From assembly GCA_965198185.1 (NCBI GenBank), contig CBDAOU010000002.1:248001-312000 (forward strand): a stretch of DNA of 64,000 nt, in the 5' to 3' direction. The notes under the pieces were generated by a model. The model saw only the letters and a program-made list of their open reading frames with translations, made no database searches and was not told the origin of the DNA. Shown here piece by piece: positions 17,776 through 28,008 of the stretch. Every line of letters starts with the position of its first letter. Position 1 is the first letter of the stretch. This DNA is from JAJECS01 sp965198185 (lineage in GTDB: Bacteria; Chloroflexota; UBA11872). The position numbers were made by a program, and so were the translations under genes.

Positions 17776-20700
17776 ATGACGCGCATGCGTCTGCATGACC
17801 TTTGGAGACGGCTGCGCGCGGTTTTGGCGGTGATTGCCATCGCCGCCGCTGCCGCGCTGTCCAGTTGGCCGTCGGCGGCGGCGCTGGAGTGCGAGGGCGT
17901 CGCCCTTGACGCCGGCTGTCTCTTCACCATCACCGGCGGCGACACGAGCGATCCCAACGACGGCTTCGCCGTGACCAACGCCGACGGCGTGCCGCTGTGG
18001 GACTTCGTGCGCGAACGCGACCTGCAGGCCATCGGCTATCCCATCAGCCAGCGCTGGGTCAACGGCCCCTTCACCCTCCAGGCCTTCCAGAAGGTCATCC
18101 TTCAGTGGGACCCCGGCAAGAGCCGCATGAACTACTACAACACCCTGGATGTGCTGGCGAACCGCTATCCCGAGGTGGATCTGCCCAACGTCCCGCCGCA
18201 TCAGGTGCTAGAGGCGGATCAAGGCGCCGACTTCGCCACCATCACCGGCAACCACCTGGCGATCCTGGAGCAGAACGCCGCGATCAAGGCGCGGTTCGTG
18301 AGCGAGCCCGATTGGCTGAATCTCTACGGCCTGCCGATCAGCTACGAGGAGCGCGAGGTCAACGACAACCCGCAGGGCCTGCAGATGCTCCGCGCGCAGC
18401 GGACGGTGTTCGTGATCTGGAACGTGCCGGCGCCCGGAACGACCGTGGGCCGGGTGAACCTGCAGAACGTCCCCGACAAGGTGAAGAAGCTCAGCAACGT
18501 GATCATTCCGGATGCGGCGAAGGCGCCGGTGCTGGCAGATCAGGTGGCGTCATTGCCAGTGTTCGCGCTGGGAACGCCCCCGCCGCGGCCTGGCCCGACG
18601 CCCGCTGTGGTACCCGCCGCGGACCGAGCGGCGCTCGTCGCGCTGTACCACGCGACCGATGGACCCAACTGGATCAACAACACCAGCTGGCTGAGCGACC
18701 GTCCCAGCAGCGAATGGGTCGGCGTGCTTACCAACGACAGCGGGCGCGTCACCGAACTCGATCTCTCCTTGAATTCGCTAAACGGCGAGATTCCGGCGGC
18801 GTTGGGCCAGCTCACCAGCTTGACCGAGCTGGATCTCTCGGGAAACCTGTTGCGCGGCGAAATTCCGGCCGAACTCGGACAGCTCCCCAGCCTCGAGTCG
18901 ATGGATCTTTCGCGCAATCGGTTGCGCGGTGAGATTCCGGCGGAACTGGGTCAGCTCACTAACCTCGTCCGCCTGAGACTTGGAGCGAACCGCCTGCGTG
19001 GCTCCATCCCGGCGGCGCTCGGCGGGCTGAGCCGCATGACCTCGTTGGAGCTCTGGTCGAACGATCTGAGCGGCGCCATCCCGGCTGAACTGGGCCGGCT
19101 GAGCAACCTGATTGCCCTGTGGCTCGGCCAGAACGCGTTAGACGGCGCCATCCCGGCCGAGCTGGGTCAGATCACCAATCTGCGGTGGCTGTGGCTCAAC
19201 GAGAATCAGTTGAGTGGGGACATCCCAGCGGAGCTGGGCCAGCTCGTCCGCCTCGAGAGCCTGGATCTATCGCACAACCAATTGAGCGGGGCCATCCCGG
19301 CGGAGTTGGGCCAGCTCGGCAGCTTGACGAAGTTGGATCTGAGTGGGAATCAGCTGCGCGACCTGATCCCGCCGGAACTCGGCCGGCTCGGCAACATCGA
19401 GACACTGGATCTTTCACGCAATCAGTTGCGCGGCACGATCCCCGCCGCCCTCAGCGACCTCTTCAAGCTCGAAGTGCTGCGTCTCGCCCAGAACCAGTTG
19501 CAGGGCGCCATTCCAGCGGAGTTGGGGCGGATCGGATCCGTGGAGGTGCAGGCCGCCGGGTGGACGCCGTTGAGCAGGGCGCCGCCGGCGGGACCGCCCC
19601 ACCTGAGAGTGCTCGACCTTTCGGGGAATCAGCTGAGCGGCGAGATTCCGCCGGAGCTCAATCAACTGAGCACCCTGTCGTCGCTGAATCTGTCCCGGAA
19701 CCAGCTGGAGGGCGAGATTCCGCCGGAACTGAGTCAACTCGCCAACCTGTCATCGCTCGATCTGTCCCAGAACCACCTGCGCGGCGCGATTCCGCCGGAG
19801 CTTGGTCGACTCACCGGTCTGCTCTGGCTGAATCTGTCCCAGAACCAACTGAGCGGCGAGATTCCGCCGGAGCTGGGGTTCTCCGGTATTTGGTTGGCCG
19901 GTGAGATCCCATCCGCGTTGAGCAGCCTCTCTGACCTGATCGCACTGGACCTCCGCGACAACCAATTGACCGGCGAGATTCCAGCCGAGCTGGGTCTGCT
20001 TACCAGCTTGAGGCAGTTGCTCCTCGCGCGGAACCAGCTGCGCGGTGAGATTCCGCCCGAGTTGGGCCAACTCACCGAGCTGGAGTGGCTGGACCTCCTG
20101 CAGAACGAGTTGAGCGGCGAGGTCCCGCGAGAATTGGGCGCGCTTGCGAGTCTCGAAGTGCTGAGTCTCGCGCGGAACCAGTTGACCGGCGCCATCCCGG
20201 TGGAGTTGGGCCAGCTCGGCATGCTGCGAGCGCTGGATCTCTCGGATAATCAACTGCGCGGCGCCATCCCGCCCGAGCTGGGCCGGCTCACCGACCTGCT
20301 GGAGCTGGATCTTCAGGGAAATCAGCTCGGCGGCGGGATTCCATCCGAGCTGGCCGGGCTCACCAGGCTCGTGATTCTGGATCTCTCGGGCAACCAATTG
20401 AGCGGTGAGCTGCCGCCCGCGCTGAGCGAACGCAGAACGCTGCTCCGGCCTGATCTCGCGTCCGCAGCCACGGCCCCCGGCACGCCCCCCGCCGCGGAAC
20501 GGACCGCTCTGGAAGCGCTGTACGAGGCCACGGACGGATCAAGCTGGCGCACGAGCACCAACTGGCTGAGCGACCGGCCCCTCGGCGAATGGCGCGGCGT
20601 GCGCACTGATGAACGTGGGCGCGTGACCGCTGTCGTGCTGCCGTGGAACCGGTTGGAGGGCGCGTTCCCGCCGAAACTCGGCGAGCTCGTCCACCTGACC

Positions 20701-23368
20701 TGGCTGGACCTGCGAGGGAATCGCGTGCGCGGCGCGATTCCAGCCGAGGTGGTCCGGCTCGGCGGCCTGCGGACGCTGGCTCTGAGCAACAACCGCCTGT
20801 ACGGCGCCATCCCCGAGGAGATAGGCCGACTATCCGGGTTGACCACGCTGGATCTCGGCGACAACCAGTTGCATGGTTGGATTCCGCTGGAGCTGGGTCG
20901 CCTCACCAACCTGACCGCGCTGAATCTCAGGAGAAACGATCTGGGCGGAGAGATTCCTGCGGAGCTGGGCCAACTCACCCGCCTGGAAGACCTGAACCTC
21001 GAGTTGAATCGATTGGTCGGCCGGATCCCCGCGGCGCTGGGCCGGCTGGGCAACCTCCGCGCGCTGAATTTCGGCCATAACGATCTGCATGGTGAGATTC
21101 CGGACGAGCTGGGCCAACTCACCAACTTGACTGCGCTGGACCTGAGTTTCAACGCGTTGCGCGGGGAGATTCCGGAAGCGTTAGGTCGGCTCGCGGACCT
21201 GACCACGCTGAACCTTGCCGGGAACGCGCTTGGCGGCGAGCTGCCGGCGGCGCTGGTCGAGCTTGCCAACGTGACCGTGCTGGACCTGGCGCGCAACGAG
21301 TTGCGCGGCGAGCTGCCGGCGAATCTGGACCGGCTCGGCAATCTGACCGAGCTGGACCTGTCCGGGAACGCATTCGTTGGCGAGCTGCCGGTGGCCTTGG
21401 GCCGGCTCGGCAACCTCTCGGTGTTGAACCTGGGCGGAAATGCGATCAGTGGCGCTATCTCGCCGGCGTTGGGCCAGCTCGGCAACTTGACCGAGTTGAG
21501 CCTGGCGGCGAATGCGCTCAGCGGCGAGATCCCGGGGGAACTGGGCTCGCTCGTCAATCTGGAAGTGCTGAACCTCTCGCACAACGAGTTGCGCGGCCGG
21601 ATCCCGCCGGAATTGGTCCAGTTGACCAACCTGACCGGGCTGCACCTCGGGGCGAACCAGCTGGAGGGCGCCATACCGCCGGAGCTGGTCCAGCTCACCA
21701 AGTTGATCGTGCTGGACCTTCAGCAGAACCGCTTCAGCGGCCCCATCCCCGCGGAGCTGACCCGGCTCGACAACCTGAGAGGGTTGTACCTCGCGCCCAA
21801 CGACGGCCTCACGGGATGTGTGCCCGAGCGCCTGCGCTACGTGCCGGACAACGACGTGTTCAATCTCGGTTTGCCGTACTGCGGCGCCGCCGACCCCGCG
21901 GAGCGAGCCGCGCTCGTGGCGCTGTACCACGCCACGGACGGCGCGAACTGGCGTGACAACGGCTACTGGCTGAGCGACAAGCCAATCGATCAATGGAACG
22001 GCGTCGGCGTGGATCGCCGAGGGCGCGTCACCGAACTTGATCTCGGGTCCAATCAGATGCGCGGCGCGCTCCCGGCGGAGTTGGGGCAACTCACCAAGCT
22101 AGCCACGCTCTATATGCCGGGGAATCAACTCACCGGCGCGCTTCCGGCGGAAATTGGAGGACTCACCAATCTGGAAGTGGTGGCCCTGCGAGAGAATCAA
22201 TTGCAGGGCGCGATCCCGCCCGCGTTGGGCCAGCTCACCAGATTGCGAGTGCTCAGTCTCGCCGAGAACCAGCTCACCGGACCGCTTCCAGCGGAGATTG
22301 GCTTGCTCACCGGCCTGCAAGTGGTGGACCTCGCTGGGAACCAGCTCAGCGGCGCGATTCCGGCAGAGTTGGGCCAGCTCACCGACCTGACAATGCTGGG
22401 TCTCTGGAGGAATAATTTCAGCGGCCCGATCCCGCCCGAATTCAGCGCGCTTACAAACCTGCCTTCGCTGGACCTGTCGCGAAACCAACTGAGCGGCGCA
22501 ATCCCGCCTGAGTTGGGCACGCTCACCAACCTCACCGCACTGGACCTCTCGCAAAACCAACTGAGCGGCGCGATCCCGGAGGGGTTGGGCCAACTCACCA
22601 ACCTGACATTGCTCGGCCTTCGGGACAACCAGCTGACCGGCGCGATCCCGCCTGCACTGACTCAACTCGTCAACCTGCCGTCGCTGGACCTGTCGCGCAA
22701 CCAGTTGAGCGGCGCGATCCCACCTGAACTGAGCCAACTCGTCAATCTGACATCGCTGGACCTCGACGAGAACCAACTGAGCGGCGCGGTCCCGCCGGAG
22801 CTGGGCTCGCTGACGAAGCTGACCAGGCTGAGTCTCGCGTGGAATGAGCTGAGCGGCGCGATCCCGGCGGAGTTGGGCTCGCTCACCCACCTGCGGACGC
22901 TGCGCCTCATGGTGAACCAGCTGAGCGGTGAAATCCCACGCGAGCTGGGCCAACTCACCAACCTTGAGTATCTGATCCTGTCGTGGAATCAACTGAGCGG
23001 CCCGATCCCGGCGGAGTTGGGCTCGCTCACCCACCTGCGGACGCTGGGCCTCATGGTGAACCGGCTGAGCGGCGAAATCCCGCCCGAGCTGGGCCAGCTC
23101 ACCAACCTTGAGTATCTGCGCGTGTCGTGGAATCAACTGAGCGGCGCGATCCCGCCTGAGCTTGGCCGGCTCACCAACCTTGCTGAACTGTCGCTCGCCA
23201 CGAACCAGCTAAGCGGCACAATCCCTTCAGAGTTGGGCCGGCTCGCCAACCTCCGAGTGCTGCGCCTCGCGGACAACCCGGGCCTGCTTGGGTGTGTGCC
23301 CCCAACGTTGCGTGACGTGGCGGAGCATGACCGCCGAGCTCGGGCTGCCCGACTGCGCGCCTGCATAG
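17776..23368 (+). CDS. LRR5: giant secreted LRR protein, about 55 LRRs in three blocks (3' frameshift)
   Basis: Start at ATG 17776 (MTRMRLHDLW), by alignment and with GAGGGG at 17766-17771; the frame is open from 17710. Signal peptide, family N-terminal domain, short linker, then three LRR units each opened by an N-cap: YHATDGPNWINNTSWLSD with about 22 LRRs, YEATDGSSWRTSTNWLSD with 16 LRRs plus a CVPERLRYV..LGLPYC cap, and YHATDGANWRDNGYWLSD with 17 LRRs plus a cap. Block 1 has no Cys cap, one truncated repeat (LSGEIPPELGFSGIW) and one repeat with a ~20-residue insertion. Near 23331 one extra base (GACCGCC) shifts the frame; without it the protein would end AELGLPDCAPA at 23368, as in the paralogs. 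As written the frame runs to 23613, into the next gene. It is probably surface-exposed; the ligand is unknown. Confidence 0.85.
22867..23154 (+). repeat. 144-bp tandem duplication (two-LRR unit) inside LRR5
   Basis: 22867-23010 and 23011-23154 are two adjacent copies differing at about a dozen positions. Each encodes two LRRs (ELGSLTHLRTL.LMVN and ELGQLTNLEYL..SWN). Confidence 0.9.
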
Positions 23369-23479
23369 GCGTTCCCGGCAGGCCCATTCCACCGCGGCGG
23401 CAGGCATGCGTTGGACCGGTTACGCGCCCCGCCGCGTCCGGTAGGGTAATGGCCGGAACGGCGAGTACGGGAGAACGCC

Positions 23480-24421
23480 ATGACGGATCGAGAGCTCGGG
23501 GCGACGGGCATGCGTGTGAGCAGCCTCTGCATGGGGTGCTGGGAGATCGGCGGCCTGACGTGGGGACCGATGACCGCGCTCGACGCGGTGGCGCTGGTGC
23601 GCGCGGCGTTTGACGCGGGCATCACGACCTTCGATACGGCGGAGCAATACGGCGGCGGCCGCAGCGAGACCGTGCTGGGCAAGGCGCTGGAAGGCGTGCG
23701 CGACGAGGCAACCATCGTCACCAAGGTCGGCTATCTGCCCGGCACCGACGGCGCGCAGGACCTGCTCATCGACTACGAGCCCCAGGACTTCTCGCCGTCA
23801 CGCATTCAACAGGCGTGCGAGCTGTCCCTGCGGCGCTTGCGCACGACCTACATCGACGTACTGCTCCTGCACGACCCGCCGTTGCACATCGTGCGGCAGC
23901 CGGACCCGTTCGAGGCGCTGCAGCGCTTGCAGCAGGCCGGCAAGATTCGCTGGTGGGGCGTGTCGGCCTCGCCCGAAGCCGCGGCTGAGGCCATCCGGCG
24001 CTGGGACGCGCCGGTCGTGGAATCCCCGTTCCATCTCGCTGACGACGGCGTGGCCAGGCACGTGCTGCCGCTGGCCGCGGAACGCGGCACGGGCGTGCTG
24101 GCGCGGTCGCCCTTCGGCAGCGGCATCCTCATGCTCGACGAGGCGGCCATCGACCGCCTGCCGGCCTCTGATTGGCGCCGCCGCCAGGCGTTCCGCGATC
24201 GCGTGCGCCAGTTGACCGGCCTGCGCGCACGCCTGCACGCGATGGCGGACACGCGTGACGAGCCAGCGCATGAGACGGCCATCCGCTACGTGCTCGGTCA
24301 CGAGGCGGTGTCGTGCTCCATCGTGGGCATATCGAGCGAGCAGGACATCCAACGCAACGTGCCCGCGGGTGACCCGCCGCATTTGAGCGCTCAGGAGATC
24401 GCCGAGTTGAAGGGAGCCTAG
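23480..24421 (+). CDS. aldo/keto reductase family oxidoreductase
   Basis: 313-residue NADPH-dependent carbonyl reductase of the AKR superfamily, usual length, cytoplasmic. The catalytic tetrad is visible: Asp52 (TTFDTAEQYG), Tyr57, Lys82 (VTKVGY) and His131 (VLLLHDPP). The RRLRTTYIDVLLLHDPP and SIVGISSEQ segments are typical of the YajO/YhdN-like group that includes many oxidoreductases of unknown substrate. ATG 23480 is preceded by GGGAGA. The frameshifted tail of LRR5 overlaps its first 134 bp. The stop is followed after 15 bp by the convergent PmoA-like gene. Confidence 0.9.
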   Translation: MTDRELGATGMRVSSLCMGCWEIGGLTWGPMTALDAVALVRAAFDAGITTFDTAEQYGGGRSETVLGKALEGVRDEATIVTKVGYLPGTDGAQDLLIDYEPQDFSPSRIQQACELSLRRLRTTYIDVLLLHDPPLHIVRQPDPFEALQRLQQAGKIRWWGVSASPEAAAEAIRRWDAPVVESPFHLADDGVARHVLPLAAERGTGVLARSPFGSGILMLDEAAIDRLPASDWRRRQAFRDRVRQLTGLRARLHAMADTRDEPAHETAIRYVLGHEAVSCSIVGISSEQDIQRNVPAGDPPHLSAQEIAELKGA

Positions 24422-24436
24422 CGGCTTCGGCTTTTC

Positions 24437-25267
24437 TTACTCGCCGTGCTCGGCTCGGAAACGCCGGAACAGTGCGTCTAGGTCCACGTCGTCGGGGCCG
24501 CCGTCGTGCGCCACGAACTTCGCGCCGAGCGTGAAGGACTCGTCGGGACCCAGCGTCATGGCACTGTGCCGCCACGGGCCCACGTAGATCGGGCCGTAGT
24601 CGCGCGTGAACCAGGGCGTGTCCGCGACCTCGGGGTAGGGGAAGATAGCGACGCCGGCGACATGGTCGTTGGTCACCGGACCCGAGTAGTCCACCCAGTT
24701 GGCCTGGGTGTCGAACGTCGCGGCCTCGTTGCGGGCGCCGGTTGCGCTGCGAATCTCGCCGCCGTCCAGCACGTCGATCTGATCGGCGATTCGCAACGCC
24801 AGGCCGGCGTCTTTGTCCTGACCGAAATTCACCGCGGCGTCCGACGCGGAGAGGGAGGCGACCACGTCCACGGCCACGTGGCCTGCCCAGAGGCGCACGC
24901 CGGTGCGACGCCGCTCTCGCAGCACCAGGCCGCCGGCGCCGTCGAGCCACTCGATGCGCTGGTCGAACGTGACTCCCTGGTCCGAGATATCGGTCCGGGT
25001 GTCGCGCACGAGAATCTTCGGCGGGGGGTATATGCCCAGTGTCTCGGGCGCCCAGAAATTGGAGCCGTTGACGTCCTTGTGCCCGATCCAAATCGACAGG
25101 TGGTGCGGGTGGTCGGCCGGCCCGGCCTGCGTGACCACGTGGCCCTGCATGGTTCGCACCGGAAAGACGTAGGGCCGGTAGAGCCCCTGCTGCAACGCGG
25201 CCAGGTAACGCCCGTCCGCGTAGACCTTCAGTTGGGCCTGTCGCTCGAAGACCTCGTATGTGGGCAT
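24437..25267 (-). CDS. PmoA-like family protein (DUF6807)
   Basis: 276 residues with the layout of the 'methane oxygenase PmoA' family PF14100, now classed as DUF6807, which despite its name is not part of methane monooxygenase. Typical segments: YRPYVFPVRTMQGHVVTQAGPADHPHH near residues 31-57 (Pro/His-rich signature), HLSIWIGHKDVNGSNFWAP, and TPWFTRDYGPIYVGPWR near the C-terminus. In Planctomycetota and Chloroflexota such proteins often lie beside sugar oxidoreductases, as here beside an aldo/keto reductase. The reaction is unknown. No signal peptide is present. Confidence 0.8.
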   Translation of the reverse strand: MPTYEVFERQAQLKVYADGRYLAALQQGLYRPYVFPVRTMQGHVVTQAGPADHPHHLSIWIGHKDVNGSNFWAPETLGIYPPPKILVRDTRTDISDQGVTFDQRIEWLDGAGGLVLRERRRTGVRLWAGHVAVDVVASLSASDAAVNFGQDKDAGLALRIADQIDVLDGGEIRSATGARNEAATFDTQANWVDYSGPVTNDHVAGVAIFPYPEVADTPWFTRDYGPIYVGPWRHSAMTLGPDESFTLGAKFVAHDGGPDDVDLDALFRRFRAEHGE

Positions 25268-25505
25268 GGCCGTCCATCGCGGTGTGGCTCGATCCCCGGC
25301 AGTCTACGCAAGCGGCGGGGCACCGTGGCCGGTCGCGTCCTTGGCGAGTGCGGATGCGCGATGGTTCTACGCGCCCACCAACGAACGCACGGTGAGTCCG
25401 CTGACGCAACGTCGACGCACCATGCCGACCAATCTTCCACGGCGCCTATAGTTTGCTCAGGCGGGCCTGACGACGGTCCGCCGGTGACCGAGGCTGGGTG
25501 CGTCC

Positions 25506-26747
25506 GTGGCGGCACGAATAGGGGACATGCTGCGAGTCGTGCTGGGCACCGGGTCGGCCGGCCCGCTCACGGGGGCTGCGAGGGCCAACTTCCGGCGCGA
25601 CCTCGCCTTTCAGCTGCTCACCGGCGTGTTCCTGGGAGTGGTGCTCAACTTCTATCCGGTGGTGGCGCGCCGTTTGGGCGCCGGCGAGTTTCTCCTCTCG
25701 CTGCTCACGGCGGGCTCGTATCTGGGAGCGCTGGTGAGCCTGGGCGCGCCATACGTGCTGCGCACGCTGCAGCCGGCACGCCGCATCGCGCTGATCTGGG
25801 CGATTGGACGGGCGCTGTGGATCGCGGTGCTGTTTGTGACGTCGCCCGCGTTGTTCGCTGTCGTCGCGCTCGGCTACTTCCTCCTCTCGGGTCTACCGCG
25901 GCCCGGCGTCACCTGGCTCATGCAGGGGGCCTATCCCGCCCCTATACGCGGACGCGTCCTGGCCGCCGCGCGCATGGCCATGGCCGTCGCGGCGCTGATC
26001 ACCGCTCCGATCGCCGGCCTGCTGCTCGACGTCGTCGGCCACGGTCCGATCCTCGCCGGCGCAGCAATCATCGGCATGCTCGCCATGGCGGCGTTCGCCG
26101 GCATCAAATCTTCGAACCCCCGCCCGTATCGACGGCGAAACCCCTGGGCGCTCGCGCGCGGGGCCTTTGCCACGCCGTCCTTCCGCGGGTTCGTGGGCGC
26201 CTGGAACACGATGGGCTTCGGGATCGCCGTCATGATGCCCGCGATTCCCATCGTGCTGGTGGATCACCTGCACGCCAGCTTTAGCACCGTGGGCGTGCTC
26301 TCGCTGCTTGCCGGAGTCGCGCAGGCGGTCTGCTACCCGCTGTGGGGACGGCTGATCGACCGGCGCACAGGGCCTTTCGGCGCCGCGCTGGCCATCGCCG
26401 TTCAGGTAGCGGCGCCGGTCATGTTCATCGTCGCCATGGCCACTACTCAGGTGGGGGTCCTCGCCGCGGCCTATGTGGCGATGGGCGTCGCCGGCGCGGG
26501 ATTCGTCCTCGGATCGCAGACGACCCTGATGTCGCTGGCGCGCCCCGAGGACACGCCGCCGCTGGCCACCACATTCAACGCCTCTGCCGGCCTCTTTGGC
26601 GTCGCGGGTCCGTTTGTCGGCGGCCTGCTCCTCATCACGGGCGGGCCGAACGCCGCGCTCTCCGTCGCCGCCGCCCTGATATTTGCCGGGGCCGTTCAGA
26701 TGCTCCGCGTCGCGCGTTCGTTTCGGCCCATCGATGCCCTAGCGTAG
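25506..26747 (+). CDS. MFS transporter
   Basis: 413 residues, almost entirely hydrophobic segments compatible with 12 transmembrane helices split by a polar loop near the middle (SSNPRPYRRRNPWALARG, about residues 200-217). The length and two-half architecture fit the major facilitator superfamily. The substrate cannot be read from the sequence. Start GTG 25506; a Met at residue 8 (25527) is an alternative. It is divergent from the PmoA-like gene and convergent with the kinase-like gene, so it is probably transcribed alone. Confidence 0.8.
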   Translation: MAARIGDMLRVVLGTGSAGPLTGAARANFRRDLAFQLLTGVFLGVVLNFYPVVARRLGAGEFLLSLLTAGSYLGALVSLGAPYVLRTLQPARRIALIWAIGRALWIAVLFVTSPALFAVVALGYFLLSGLPRPGVTWLMQGAYPAPIRGRVLAAARMAMAVAALITAPIAGLLLDVVGHGPILAGAAIIGMLAMAAFAGIKSSNPRPYRRRNPWALARGAFATPSFRGFVGAWNTMGFGIAVMMPAIPIVLVDHLHASFSTVGVLSLLAGVAQAVCYPLWGRLIDRRTGPFGAALAIAVQVAAPVMFIVAMATTQVGVLAAAYVAMGVAGAGFVLGSQTTLMSLARPEDTPPLATTFNASAGLFGVAGPFVGGLLLITGGPNAALSVAAALIFAGAVQMLRVARSFRPIDALA

Positions 26748-26778
26748 GGACCATGCGGACAACCGACCACGGCTCCCC

Positions 26779-27864
26779 CTATAGCGCCAGCAACCCGGCG
26801 CAGTCGAGGTCGACGACGGCGCCCGCGACGCGTTCGGCCAGGACGTCGAAAACCGACCATCCCGCCGTGCCTTCGGGCAGGACCCGCGTCGTGAGCACGA
26901 CGATGCGCGACAGCACGTCCGCCATGGCGAGCCGGTAGTCGGTCGCGCACTGCTCGGCGGTGTAGCCCGTGACGCCGTGCCGCGCCAGCGCCGCCTGATA
27001 CGCGCGCAGCACGTCCAGCTCCAGCGCACGCCGCGTGTCCCGGTCCGTTGCCGATAGCAGGAAATAGGCCACGTCCACCAGGCCCGGACCGCGCAACATC
27101 ACCTGCCAATCGACCAACGCCGCTGGAGCGCCGGTTCCACCTGCTTCAAACATCACGTTGTCGGGGCGGAAGTCGCCGTGCAGCAGGGTCGGGGGCGCCT
27201 CAGATAGAGCACGGCGGACCGTATCCAGGCCGTCGAGCAGCGCCGGACCGACGCGGTTGCACAGGTCGGGGAAGTGACTCTGGTAACGCTCCACGAACTC
27301 CGGCCACGCCTCGCGGCAGATTGAGTGGCGCGTGGCGGTCAGCTGGTCGAACTCCGGGACCCAGTCCAGCGATGCGAGCGCCGGGCTGTCCCACCACGCG
27401 GCGTGCATGCCCGCCGCGCAGGCGATGGCCGCGTGGACCTGCTCCGGGGTGCATCCCGCCGCCGGATCGCCCGCCCGGGCCGGAGCCAGGTCTTCCAGCA
27501 GCAGCACGTAGCGCTGGCCGTCGCTGGCTGCGAAGTGAAGAGTTGCGGTGGGCACACCAACCTGTTGAGCCAGCTCGCGGTAGAAGCGAATCTCGCGGGC
27601 AGCCGCGCGAATCCGCCAGATCAACTCGCGCGTGATCGCGTTCGGGCTGTGCAGCTTGACGATGAGGCTGGCTGGCGCGCCGCGCGCCTCGCCGGCATAG
27701 GTCGCTCGCAGGCGCCGCAATTGCCCGGCGAATCCCTGGCTGCCGGCCAACGCTTCCACCTGCACGGCTGTCACCGAGCCTTCGGTGAGCACCCCGCTCG
27801 ACCGCAGCGCGTCTGTGAGCCAGGCCGCGTCGATGGCCGCCGCGTCGGCGGGTATGTCAGGCAT
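26779..27864 (-). CDS. CHK kinase-like / aminoglycoside phosphotransferase-fold protein
   Basis: 361-residue protein with a eukaryotic-protein-kinase-like (APH/EcKL) fold. Visible: ATP-binding Lys in SLIVKLHS, hinge segment VLLLEDLAP, catalytic loop LLHGDFRPDNVMF (HGD..PDN) and metal-binding Asp in ALVDWQVMLRGPGLVDVAYFL. It is closest in style to the ecdysteroid kinase-like/DUF1679 group found in marine bacteria. The substrate is probably a small hydroxylated molecule, but this is inference. It starts at ATG 27864 and is divergent from the isomerase gene at 28009. Confidence 0.82.
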   Translation of the reverse strand: MPDIPADAAAIDAAWLTDALRSSGVLTEGSVTAVQVEALAGSQGFAGQLRRLRATYAGEARGAPASLIVKLHSPNAITRELIWRIRAAAREIRFYRELAQQVGVPTATLHFAASDGQRYVLLLEDLAPARAGDPAAGCTPEQVHAAIACAAGMHAAWWDSPALASLDWVPEFDQLTATRHSICREAWPEFVERYQSHFPDLCNRVGPALLDGLDTVRRALSEAPPTLLHGDFRPDNVMFEAGGTGAPAALVDWQVMLRGPGLVDVAYFLLSATDRDTRRALELDVLRAYQAALARHGVTGYTAEQCATDYRLAMADVLSRIVVLTTRVLPEGTAGWSVFDVLAERVAGAVVDLDCAGLLAL

Positions 27865-28008
27865 GGGCGATTTCCAGCATGGAGCGCATCAGGGAATCAC
27901 CAATCATGCCTGCCTGTGGCTGACCTGCCAGCGGTTGGGAGGGTCGCGTCCGGTGCGACTACACTCCGGCCGCGCCGTTCGATCGAGCGAGACGCGGGGC
28001 CGCCCGCC

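Noticed and set aside
4326..23368. The dense, regular 72-bp DNA periodicity of the LRR genes could be mistaken for CRISPR or satellite repeats.
   Set aside because: The period equals 24 codons, the frame is open throughout, and similarity follows LRR consensus positions. There are no identical repeats with unique spacers and no cas genes.
4326..23613. Diversity-generating retroelement as the source of LRR variation.
   Set aside because: No reverse transcriptase, no template repeat and no adenine-specific variation are visible. Gene conversion and tandem duplication explain what is seen.
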